Origin: Pirellula sp.
GTDB lineage: Bacteria; Planctomycetota; Planctomycetia; Pirellulales; Pirellulaceae
Length of the DNA: 38,505 bases
Direction of reading: 5' to 3'
NCBI GenBank assembly: GCA_021736575.1
Contig: JAIPFP010000030.1
Coordinates: 1-38,505 of the forward strand
Of the stretch, positions 1-7,059 are shown piece by piece. Below the pieces are notes generated by a model, which saw only the letters and a list, made by a program, of their open reading frames with translations, made no database searches and was not told where the DNA came from. The translations under genes were made by a program, and so were the position numbers. Numbering within the stretch: position 1 is the stretch's first letter; each line of letters starts with the position of its first letter.

Positions 1-528
1 CTCGCCGGAAACACCATTGCATCCGCTGCCGTAGACTTGGTCGCCATCGAGACAGAGGAAGCGGGCAAAATCCGCCGAACCACGACTCCGGATGATCTTC
101 GCAAGAAACGCTCTGCCGCCAAAAAGAAACGAGGCCCATCCATCCTCAGGGACGCTTGGTTGTCACCGCTAACACTTAACGAACGTGGCAAACCGGGAGA
201 ACAAACAAGCCACAGTGGCGTGCGTGCAAGCGACAAAGGCTTCCTGTCGATGAAGCTGGGCGACTACCTGAGTCTGCTGGATTGGACGGGTCGCCAGCGT
301 GTTGGCAGCTTAGAAAAACCCACCATTCCGAAAGAACTTGCTCCAATCCTTGCAAGGATTGGAATAGAGGGACAGATGTGGTGCGACTTGGTGTGGAATT
401 TCAAAAAATACTTTGGTCGTGGAAGCGCAGCAGGCTCGCCAGAGAGCCTGAAAAAGTCAGCTTCCCAACGAAATCGCAAATTTGCTCCAGGGCAAAACGC
501 AGCTGCGGGATGTTTCGCGAGTGCGTGA
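1..528 (+). CDS. C-terminal part of a REP-associated tyrosine (Y1/HUH) transposase-like protein, cut by the window edge
   Basis: The frame is open from the first base and stops at 526-528, so only the C-terminal ~175 residues are visible. The segment with DYLSLLDWTGRQ, then IPKELAPILARIGI, then a Trp/Phe-rich helix (MWCDLVWNFKKYFGR) matches what I remember of the C-terminal extension of planctomycete IS200/Y1-like (RAYT) transposases. Those proteins carry the HUH and catalytic-Tyr domain upstream, outside this window. RAYTs process single-stranded palindromic REP-type sequences, and an array of such palindromes starts about 100 bases downstream. The last ~25 residues look degenerate, so the gene may be decaying. 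A start codon cannot be assigned. The family call rests on remembered motifs, not a search. Confidence 0.55.
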   Translation, partial: LAGNTIASAAVDLVAIETEEAGKIRRTTTPDDLRKKRSAAKKKRGPSILRDAWLSPLTLNERGKPGEQTSHSGVRASDKGFLSMKLGDYLSLLDWTGRQRVGSLEKPTIPKELAPILARIGIEGQMWCDLVWNFKKYFGRGSAAGSPESLKKSASQRNRKFAPGQNAAAGCFASA

Positions 529-628
529 GTCCATTCACGGTTGATTCGCGTGATCTCAAATGAGGTGTTGGCGTAGCGATTGGGTAGCCCTGTCAGGTAC
601 CTAAGAGTGAGCTTCCCACTTGTTCGTC

Positions 629-908
629 ATTCCCGCGAAGGCGGGAACCCAGTCATCACGCGCGCTCCACTGGATTCCCGCCTGCGCGGGAATGACTTAT
701 GAACTGGATTCCCGCCTGCGCGGGAACGACTTGTGAACTGGATTCCCGCCTGCGCGGGAACGACTTGTGCACTGGATTCCCGCCTGCGCGGGAACGACTT
801 GTGCACTGGATTCCCGCCTGCGCGGGAACGACTTGTGCACTGGATTCCCGCCTGCGCGGGAACGACTTATGAACTGGATTCCCGCCTGCGCGGGAACGAC
901 TTGCGCGT
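629..908. repeat. Array of REP/dRS3-like palindromes: seven 34-bp tandem units plus one diverged unit
   Basis: Seven units begin at 671, 705, 739, 773, 807, 841 and 875, exactly 34 bases apart. Each contains the hairpin GGATTCCCGCCTGCGCGGGA followed by a spacer of the type ACGACTTGTGCACT. Spacer differences are limited to T/C, A/G and A/C swaps. An eighth, diverged palindrome (ATTCCCGC-GAAG-GCGGGAA) lies at 629-648. The ATTCCC-N8-GGGAA core resembles dRS3/REP-type elements of proteobacteria. The array follows a transposase-like gene and fills most of the 529-1061 gap; the rest of that gap shows nothing I can name. Confidence 0.9.
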
Positions 909-1061
909 GGCTCATTGCGTGGATCATGGTGGATCATGGGGCCATCCATTTATCCTTGTTTCACTCGAAGACTCATACCGTTGTTCTTACATGAGCGCTA
1001 TCGTCAGTGCAGGGTCACTCTCGGCAAGAGTCACCTACCGTCGGTCACACGTCGGTCCCAC

Positions 1062-2168
1062 CTACCCAGTGCGATCATTGAGTGTTTCATACAATGTTTC
1101 GTACTTTTCGAGCTGTCTTTCCAAATTGAACTGATCTTGAACTCGATTACGGTTCGCAATTCCTAGCTCGAACCGATGTTGTCGGTCGTTTGCTAGCAAC
1201 ACGACTCGCTCGAAGAAATCGCCCCATGCTCCAAGTGGAACGGATTGTTCGTTGAATCGTTCGCCGAGTAGCTCCCGGACACCTTCTACTTGGGTCGTCA
1301 CGATGGCGAGCCCCTCGGCCATTGCTTCCAAAATGACGTTGGGCATGCCTTCGTATCGGGTTGGTAGCAGCAACAATTCCGAACAAGCCATCCAAGCTCG
1401 CACGTCGTTGCGCCTACCAAGATAATGAACGCGTCCGACCAATTCTCTTCGTTCCGAGATCGCATGCACTTGTGAGCGAAAGGCTCCGTCGCCGATGATC
1501 ACCAAATGGTGCTCTGCGAGTCGTTTCAGCAAGGCCGCGGCATTGTCTAAAAGAACATCAATCCCTTTTTGATGCTCAAGGCGACCCACAAATAGCAAAA
1601 TCTTTGCCGAAGGTGGAAGTGAAAGCTCACAATCCTCAATCAATGCATTTTTTGTTTCGGAGGAAATGCCGTTTGGAATGATCCTAATTTTTCGGGCGTC
1701 GATACGTTCGGTTTTGACACACCAATCGGCAACGCCTTGGCTTACACAAACGACTATCGCCATTCGATTAGCGGCCCATCGCCCGATTGCGTGTCGCCAT
1801 CGCCGCGGCTCCGCGACGCGCTCACCGCCGACAAGCGGGATTTTAAACGCATGAACCACAAGAGCGGCCAGGATATTGGCGTGCCACAAAAACGACTGAA
1901 CGACGTCCGGGCGATTCGCTTTCAGCAGAGCGCGCAGTTTCCAGGCAATGATTGGCAACATCCACCCGTGCCTTCCACCCAAGAAATGCGATTCGATTCC
2001 CGCCGACTCCAGCAATCGCAACAAGGCAGCCTGCTCAACCGTTGGAATGGGCCCAAGTGCGATGACTCTGACCTCATGCCCTCGTGCCTTGAGAAATCCG
2101 GCAAGTTCCACGCAGCAGCGCTCGGCTCCGCCAGTATCAAGTTCCGTAATAACCAAATCGATACGCAT
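1062..2168 (-). CDS. Glycosyltransferase family 4 (group 1 type)
   Basis: A protein of about 368 residues with two Rossmann-like halves, typical of GT-B enzymes that move a sugar from a nucleotide-sugar donor to an acceptor, usually in envelope polysaccharide synthesis. The N-terminus MRIDLVITELDTGGAERC is the acceptor-side signature of GT4. The C-terminal half has LLFVGRLEHQKGIDVLL, the donor-binding GDGAFR segment and the E-x7-E motif in YEGMPNVILEAMAEG. I chose the ATG at 2166-2168 over an in-frame TTG four codons upstream because the family motif begins right after it. No other polysaccharide genes lie nearby, so the acceptor is unknown. Its start faces the gene at 2276, leaving about 107 bases for divergent promoters. 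Confidence 0.88.
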   Translation of the reverse strand: MRIDLVITELDTGGAERCCVELAGFLKARGHEVRVIALGPIPTVEQAALLRLLESAGIESHFLGGRHGWMLPIIAWKLRALLKANRPDVVQSFLWHANILAALVVHAFKIPLVGGERVAEPRRWRHAIGRWAANRMAIVVCVSQGVADWCVKTERIDARKIRIIPNGISSETKNALIEDCELSLPPSAKILLFVGRLEHQKGIDVLLDNAAALLKRLAEHHLVIIGDGAFRSQVHAISERRELVGRVHYLGRRNDVRAWMACSELLLLPTRYEGMPNVILEAMAEGLAIVTTQVEGVRELLGERFNEQSVPLGAWGDFFERVVLLANDRQHRFELGIANRNRVQDQFNLERQLEKYETLYETLNDRTG

Positions 2169-2275
2169 CGTCTCTCGCAAAAATCAGGCTACCGAGGAAA
2201 CCCAGGTTGTGCCAGTCCCGAATAACTTGTAATTAATCACTTTCATTCGTGATTCAAGTGAGCATGGAGGACTGG

Positions 2276-2746
2276 ATGACGGACACAAAACAACTCATCG
2301 AATATGCACAGCATCCCGAACTGGCTTTGCAAAATCTAGCCGAATTGCTGGCTTTGTTGGAGAGCAATGACGAGACGATTCAAAATTATTCCAGCGAAGC
2401 GCTCGAGAATTGCGGACCACCAAGGCCAGAAGACATTCCCTTTTTGTGCCAACAGTTGAAATCGCGAAAGTCTTCGTCCGTGTATTGGGCTAGCACTTTG
2501 CTCGGTCGGCTCGGTTCGGGCACATTGAGCACCACCGAGGTCACGGATCTGCAGGCCAGTCTCACGACGGCGATAGCCGACACTTCCTTGGAACTCTCTG
2601 CTCGCGAAAGAGCTGCATGGGCGATCTGCGAACTTGGACAGGAAGTCAGCTCAAACCGAGACCTTCTCGAAAAAGAGCTACAGATGGCAGCCCCAAGACT
2701 CAAACGCTTCATCGAAAGCGCATTGGCGTTGGGGCAAAAAAAGTAG
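2276..2746 (+). CDS. Small HEAT-repeat-like protein of unknown function
   Basis: A 156-residue, soluble, acidic and largely helical protein. The ordered helix pairs (QNLAELLALLESNDETIQNYSSEALENCG, then IPFLCQQLKSR...YWASTLLGRLG, then SARERAAWAICELG) look like two to three HEAT/armadillo-type units, each about 40 residues. Such proteins usually act as protein-binding scaffolds. I placed the start at the ATG of MTDTKQ because GGAGG at 2266-2270 sits five bases before it; in-frame GTG (2249) and ATG (2264) lie further upstream. There is no signal peptide or membrane segment. The HEAT call is inferred from pattern only. Confidence 0.72.
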   Translation: MTDTKQLIEYAQHPELALQNLAELLALLESNDETIQNYSSEALENCGPPRPEDIPFLCQQLKSRKSSSVYWASTLLGRLGSGTLSTTEVTDLQASLTTAIADTSLELSARERAAWAICELGQEVSSNRDLLEKELQMAAPRLKRFIESALALGQKK

Positions 2747-2827
2747 CAGGCTCTTTCCAAATTGTCGTCAGCCTGCGATTGCGAACTGCGCACGTTGAGG
2801 CTGCGATTTTTATTCTATTCGACTCAC

Positions 2828-2848
2828 CGGAAGGCCTGCGCCTTTCCG
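2828..2848. repeat. Short palindrome, CGGAAGGC...GCCTTTCCG
   Basis: An imperfect inverted repeat (CGGAA-GGC / GCC-TTTCCG, one bulge, four-base loop) lies 45 bases before the start of the lipoprotein gene at 2894. It resembles the short dispersed palindromes seen elsewhere in this window. There is no T-run, so it is not a convincing terminator. Confidence 0.45.
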
Positions 2849-2893
2849 CTACGAAGTGATCGACATATCAACCCGAGCAAGGAGGCGAGGGGA

Positions 2894-3916
2894 ATGAAGC
2901 GACAGACGATTCAGGCATCGAACGTGCTAGCGATTTTGGTTGTTTTTGGCTTCCTCGGCTGTGAACCAGTCGAGAATCCATCGGTCGCGCCCCAATCCAG
3001 TCCGTCTGGACAGATGGTTTCAGCCCGCACTCCATCCACCTCGATCGCCCCCAGTCGCCCACAACGCTTGCCAAATCGAACGCCGCAAACCATCCTCATC
3101 GCGAGCTTCAATATTCAAGCGTTCGGTGAGGAGAAAGTGAAAGACCCTTGGGTCATGGAGCGGATTGTGAGCGTGATCCAACTATTCGATATTGTTGCTA
3201 TCCAGGAAGTGCGCGCGAAAGACCAGACTCTGATTCCGCGTCTACTAAGTCAAGTCAATGCGAGGGGCGCTCGATACGACTACCTGATCGGCCCACGACT
3301 TGGCAGAAGCGTCTCAAAAGAGCAATACGCTTACATCTTCGATACGACCAAGGTCGTAACCAGTCTAGACGCATCTTATACGATTGAGGACGGTGCGGAT
3401 CTACTGCATCGCGAACCGCTGGTCGCTCGCTTTGTCACCCGAGTTCCACCCAACATTCGTCCGTTCACGTTCTCGCTGGTCAATATTCACACGGACCCGG
3501 ACGAAGTGAAGCAGGAGTTGCCGGTGATGCATAGCGTTCTCAAGGGGATTCGAGAATTCGAATATCTTTCTGCGCGAGAAGATGATGTCATTTTGATGGG
3601 TGACTTGAATGCAAGCCCAAAGCAATTCGGAACGTTGGCACAGATGCCAGGCATCTATTGGACCGTCGATGATGAACCCACCAACACGATTCGAAAAAGC
3701 ACCTATGATAACATTATTTTCGACCGAGGCTTGACCAACGAATACACCGGCAGGAGTGGAGTTCTGGACCTGTGCGACATCTTTGCGATCAAGACCGAAG
3801 AGGCGGTTCGAATCTCCGATCACTTACCGATCTGGGCCGAGTTCACGGTGATCGAGCAATCAACTGTTGAAAATTCTCAATTCGTGGGCCTAAACGGCCC
3901 AACCGAGCGTCGATGA
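2894..3916 (+). CDS. Endonuclease/exonuclease/phosphatase (EEP, DNase I-like) family lipoprotein
   Basis: A 340-residue protein of the DNase I-like metal-dependent phosphodiesterase fold. The N-terminus is a lipoprotein signal ending in GFLGC with Cys23, so it is probably membrane-anchored outside the cytoplasm. A Pro/Ser-rich linker runs to about residue 65. The EEP core follows: FNIQAFG (Asn73), VAIQEV (metal-binding Glu105), VNIHTDP (His199), GDLNA (Asp237, Asn239) and SDHLPIW (Asp309-His310). All canonical active-site residues are present. I chose the ATG at 2894 because AAGGAGG lies just upstream and the signal peptide starts there; the open frame extends 44 codons further upstream without any signal feature. 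The substrate, nucleic acid or phosphoester, cannot be told. Confidence 0.88.
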   Translation: MKRQTIQASNVLAILVVFGFLGCEPVENPSVAPQSSPSGQMVSARTPSTSIAPSRPQRLPNRTPQTILIASFNIQAFGEEKVKDPWVMERIVSVIQLFDIVAIQEVRAKDQTLIPRLLSQVNARGARYDYLIGPRLGRSVSKEQYAYIFDTTKVVTSLDASYTIEDGADLLHREPLVARFVTRVPPNIRPFTFSLVNIHTDPDEVKQELPVMHSVLKGIREFEYLSAREDDVILMGDLNASPKQFGTLAQMPGIYWTVDDEPTNTIRKSTYDNIIFDRGLTNEYTGRSGVLDLCDIFAIKTEEAVRISDHLPIWAEFTVIEQSTVENSQFVGLNGPTERR

Positions 3917-3978
3917 TCGGACAGATAAGAGAGGCATAGCCCCGGGAGTAGTCCGCAGTGCCAGGAAACGGCAAATGA

Positions 3979-4713
3979 TTAATTGTCACTGAATGGCGGT
4001 GGAAAGTCCATTTTGGTTTTGGGTGGTGACGATTGGTTATGATCTTCTTCCAAAAAGTCTTGGCCGCCACAGATTATCGGTACCATGTGCTCCATCAGAG
4101 TTAAGAATCGCGTTTTCACGTTCGGTTCCCCAAGCAACATCTGCTTGACGGGAACAGGCAGGTTTGCGGCGTAAGAAATTATGTCGGTAAGAATTCCTAG
4201 CGGCAACTGTTGCGTTAACAAATCGGAGAAAGTCTTCGAGTTTGCAGCATCTCGCGGGATCACCGAGCGAAATACATTGAGCAGCGCACCCCGGTGCTCA
4301 TCGATCGATTTTTCGAAATCTTCTGGGACAAAATCTGGCATGATCTCGACCCGAGCCTGGCGAAAACTGGTTGTGACATCCAATTCCTCGACAATCTTCG
4401 CTCGCTGGAGGCCAGCAACAAGAATGTTGTGTTTCCCATCATCGGTGGGCGAATGCGAAATGATTCGTCCGATACAGACCGTGCTGGCTAGTTTCGGTTT
4501 GCCTTGATAATGGTTTTCCCATCCCGGAATCAACAACGCCATTGTGATCAAATGATCCGATTCAAGCGACTCCGTCAACAAGTCACAATAGCGCGGCTCG
4601 AAAATATGTAGCGCTTGGATGACGTGCGGAAACAATACAAGGTTAGGCAATGGAAACATTCGCACCAATCCGTTGAAGTCGTCTGGTATTCCAGCACTAT
4701 CCCAATGTCCCAT
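3979..4713 (-). CDS. Stand-alone LON substrate-binding (Lon N-terminal) domain protein
   Basis: A 244-residue protein containing only the N-terminal substrate-recognition domain of Lon protease. The family's opening motif MFPLPNLVLFPHVIQALHIFEPRY sits at about residues 19-42. It is followed by CIGRIISHSPTDDGKHNILVAGLQRAKI and the helical second half with LTQQLPLGILTDIISYAANLPVPVKQMLL. There is no AAA+ ATPase or Ser/Lys protease domain, so it is not a protease itself. Such proteins are thought to bind client proteins or act in adaptor roles. The EamA transporter gene lies 59 bases upstream on the same strand, so the two may share a transcript. The last ~30 residues are low complexity. Confidence 0.85.
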   Translation of the reverse strand: MGHWDSAGIPDDFNGLVRMFPLPNLVLFPHVIQALHIFEPRYCDLLTESLESDHLITMALLIPGWENHYQGKPKLASTVCIGRIISHSPTDDGKHNILVAGLQRAKIVEELDVTTSFRQARVEIMPDFVPEDFEKSIDEHRGALLNVFRSVIPRDAANSKTFSDLLTQQLPLGILTDIISYAANLPVPVKQMLLGEPNVKTRFLTLMEHMVPIICGGQDFLEEDHNQSSPPKTKMDFPPPFSDN

Positions 4714-4772
4714 TCCACTATCCTATTGATTAATATTGTCGCCGATCTTGACCGGCTATTATAACGGCGAGT

Positions 4773-5858
4773 CTACCCCACACGCTCCAGTCGAGGCCAG
4801 AGAGCCACAATGTTGGCGAATAAAATCAGCGCACCACCCAGGAAAAGCGGAAACGATAGTGTCTCGTTTGGATATCCGAAATTTTCCGCCAAAATCCCGA
4901 GAATTCCCGGTAAGAAAAGGGCCCAACTAGACGCAAAAACGGGCTCACTGCTGTAAATCACACTCGCTTGAACGGCACTGATATGGGGTTGATATTTGTT
5001 CATACCCAAGAAAGCGACCACGGAGCAAAACAGGGCCAGAAAAACAACCAATCCGAAAAAGATTGGGCTCAGGAACAGAAAATTCCAAATTTGCCATGTC
5101 CCTGCACTTTGGATTTGCGATCCTGGCAACGAAATCTTGTGCATGATCAAAAAGGTTAGGCCCGCAGCCACAGCCACCGCAAGAAACATTCCGGGTGTTA
5201 TTGCCGCTGAATTCAATCGCCGACCGTAATAGTCTACCAACAGTAACTGGCCCGTGAATAAGACCGACCCAAGCGTCGTCAGCGTATCTCCCAATGTCCA
5301 TTTGCTCATCCCGTCCGGAGAGATTCCAAACGTTTGGCTATCGAGCACGATTAGACCTGTGAGAACGGAAACCCCAATCAACGCGACGCAAACACCTAGG
5401 GCCACATTCCAAGAAGGAAGTTTGCGGAAGACCAACGCCGAAAAGAGGGGGGTGAAAACGGCGGTTAGACTCGTCAAGAAACCGCTGCGCGAAGCAGGGA
5501 TGGTTGCCAATCCCATCACTTGCAAAACCAGTCCGAAATAGAATAATAGTCCGACGACGATGCCCGCTTGCCATTCTTCCCTGCTCGCGAGGCGAACAAG
5601 TTGTGGACAAAATAAACATACTATCGCCAACGCGATTAAAAATCTTAACCCAATCATTCCAGACGTGAAGGCAACATGGAGCGAGGTTGAAACGGCCATG
5701 CCTTCGAGGTCAAATCCGTGCTCCATCTGTTGATTCAAGGACTTGATAATTGGAAACGATAATCCCCACAGGGCGTTGACGCCCACCAAAGCAATAATCG
5801 CAATGATTTGTTCCGAGCTGAATCCAGATTTGGACGGATCTTTTGCGTCTGCAAGCAT
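4773..5858 (-). CDS. EamA/DMT-superfamily transporter
   Basis: A 361-residue polytopic membrane protein with about ten hydrophobic helices in two related halves, the layout of EamA drug/metabolite exporters. The N-terminal half has the family feature ALWGLSFPIIK after the first helix start, and a long GLRFLIALAIV helix. The GLATIPASRSGFLTSLTAVFTPLFSALVF stretch is the usual conserved loop-helix region near the end of repeat one. The second repeat has ASVIYSSEPVFASSWALF. The substrate cannot be inferred. The ATG at 5856-5858 directly follows a hexamer repeat tract with no clear Shine-Dalgarno site. The gene may be co-transcribed with the LON-domain gene downstream. Confidence 0.85.
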   Translation of the reverse strand: MLADAKDPSKSGFSSEQIIAIIALVGVNALWGLSFPIIKSLNQQMEHGFDLEGMAVSTSLHVAFTSGMIGLRFLIALAIVCLFCPQLVRLASREEWQAGIVVGLLFYFGLVLQVMGLATIPASRSGFLTSLTAVFTPLFSALVFRKLPSWNVALGVCVALIGVSVLTGLIVLDSQTFGISPDGMSKWTLGDTLTTLGSVLFTGQLLLVDYYGRRLNSAAITPGMFLAVAVAAGLTFLIMHKISLPGSQIQSAGTWQIWNFLFLSPIFFGLVVFLALFCSVVAFLGMNKYQPHISAVQASVIYSSEPVFASSWALFLPGILGILAENFGYPNETLSFPLFLGGALILFANIVALWPRLERVG

Positions 5859-6121
5859 TCGATTTCGATTTCCATTTCTATTTCTACTTCCATGGCCTGT
5901 GGGTTCTCGTTAGGATTCATGCTGAATCGAGCAGCATTGTAATAGCTCGCGCGTTTCCGGAGGGATCGATGGACCCATTTGTCCACAGTGGCATCGGATT
6001 CCATCGCTTCCAGAGTGTCCTTTTCATCTTGACAGGCTGGAAACGCTTCATGCCAGTGGTATTTGACCTTCGCCCTAGCGAGAAGGTAACGATCCTCTGG
6101 GATAAACCCAGAGGCATTCAA
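5735..6121 (-). other. Doubtful ORF covering the gap 5859-6237
   Basis: The 379-base gap between the transporter and the transglutaminase-like gene holds one minus-strand frame with a balanced charged composition (IPEDRYLLARAKVKYHWHEAF...). It begins at a TTG, runs through the hexamer repeat as a Glu/Ile/Met tract, and then overlaps the transporter's first ~40 codons out of frame. I recognise no family and see no ribosome binding site. It could be a decayed gene or chance. No other gene is supported in this gap. Confidence 0.2.
5861..5890. repeat. Five-copy hexamer repeat abutting a start codon
   Basis: On the + strand the units read GATTTC, GATTTC, CATTTC, TATTTC, TACTTC. On the coding strand this is a purine-rich GAAATN tract that ends two bases before the transporter's ATG, where the ribosome binding site should be. 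Confidence 0.7.
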
Positions 6122-6237
6122 ATCATGCCACTGGCTTTATGCGCTGGAAACCTATTCCACTTATTGATCGAACGATGCTGCGCGGATCAGAATTGGAATG
6201 AATGGCTTTTGCATGAGCGAACTGGTATGCTAAATGC

Positions 6238-7059
6238 ATGCTAATAAAAGTGGACTTTGAGATCGCGTTTGAGTTTCCGGAACCGACGCCCATTGCGATG
6301 ATGATGTATTTGCATCCCTCGCGCGATCCGACGGTGAGAAGTCCTGAACGGTTAACCCTTACACCCTCGGTTGCGGTTTCGCAATTTACGGACGGATTTG
6401 GAAATCGATGTGGGCGAGCATTTGTCCCCGCTGGCACGGTCGTTTTCCGCAACGAAGCAGTCGTGGACGATTGCGGGTTGCCCGACCTGCAAGTTTTCCA
6501 TGCGAGGCAAACGCTTGTGCAGCAATTGCCCGACGCGGTCTTGGTCTACCTGCTTGCTAGTCGTTATTGCGAAGTGGACAGTGAACTGAAAGACATCGCA
6601 TGGGCGCTGTTCAAATCGACGCAATCCGGTTGGCCGCGAGTTCAGGCCGTATCCGATTTTGTACACCAGCATATCCAGTTTGACTATATGCAGGCCCGCG
6701 CGACTCGGACAGCTCTCGATGTCTATCGCGAGCGAGTGGGTGTGTGCAGGGACTACACTCACTTAGCGATAACACTTTGTCGCTGCCTCAATATTCCGGC
6801 CAGGTATTGCACTGGTTATCTCGGCGATATTGGGGTTCCTCCGTCCGCAAGTCCAATGGACTTCAGCGCTTGGATGGAGGTGTACCTCGATGGTCAGTGG
6901 TATTCCTTCGACCCACGCAACAATGTCCCGCGAATTGGTCGCGTTCTCATGGCCTGCGGACGCGATGCAACAGACGTAGCCTTGACCACTACGTTTGGTA
7001 TGAGCAAATTAAAGATATTTAATATCGGTACGATTGAATACCGAACGCCCAACGTTTAG
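6238..7059 (+). CDS. Transglutaminase-like (papain-fold) family protein
   Basis: A 273-residue cytoplasmic-looking protein with an N-terminal beta domain (about residues 1-100) and a transglutaminase-like core, as in the bacterial subfamily of cysteine peptidases or amidases. The nucleophile is Cys170 in GVCRDYTHLAI. The third triad residue is probably Asp225 in WYSFDPRNN. Where the catalytic His of the classic HAW motif is expected, the sequence reads FSAWMEVYLDG, with Ser210. The C-terminal IGRVLMACGRDATDVALTTTFG is a strong subfamily signature. The stop codon overlaps the stop of the convergent TPR gene by four bases. The substrate is unknown. Confidence 0.87.
   Translation: MLIKVDFEIAFEFPEPTPIAMMMYLHPSRDPTVRSPERLTLTPSVAVSQFTDGFGNRCGRAFVPAGTVVFRNEAVVDDCGLPDLQVFHARQTLVQQLPDAVLVYLLASRYCEVDSELKDIAWALFKSTQSGWPRVQAVSDFVHQHIQFDYMQARATRTALDVYRERVGVCRDYTHLAITLCRCLNIPARYCTGYLGDIGVPPSASPMDFSAWMEVYLDGQWYSFDPRNNVPRIGRVLMACGRDATDVALTTTFGMSKLKIFNIGTIEYRTPNV

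Noticed and set aside
671..908. Possible CRISPR array (regular 34-bp period)
   Set aside because: The whole period is repeated, with no variable 30-40 base spacers, and no cas genes are present.
656..1134. Several overlapping open frames on both strands across the palindrome array, reading as PAQAGIQ / RRRESS repeats
   Set aside because: They are translations of the 34-bp repeat; the peptide is a familiar annotation artefact and has no start or ribosome binding site.
3800..3825. GGTTCGAATC, a tRNA T-loop-like string
   Set aside because: It lies inside the EEP lipoprotein gene and no acceptor or anticodon stem can be formed around it.
5843..6244. Plus-strand open frame of 133 codons in the gap before the transglutaminase-like gene
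   Set aside because: Composition is Phe/Trp/His/Cys-rich at random, it reads the hexamer repeat as Asp/Phe, and it overlaps the transporter start; it looks like a shadow.
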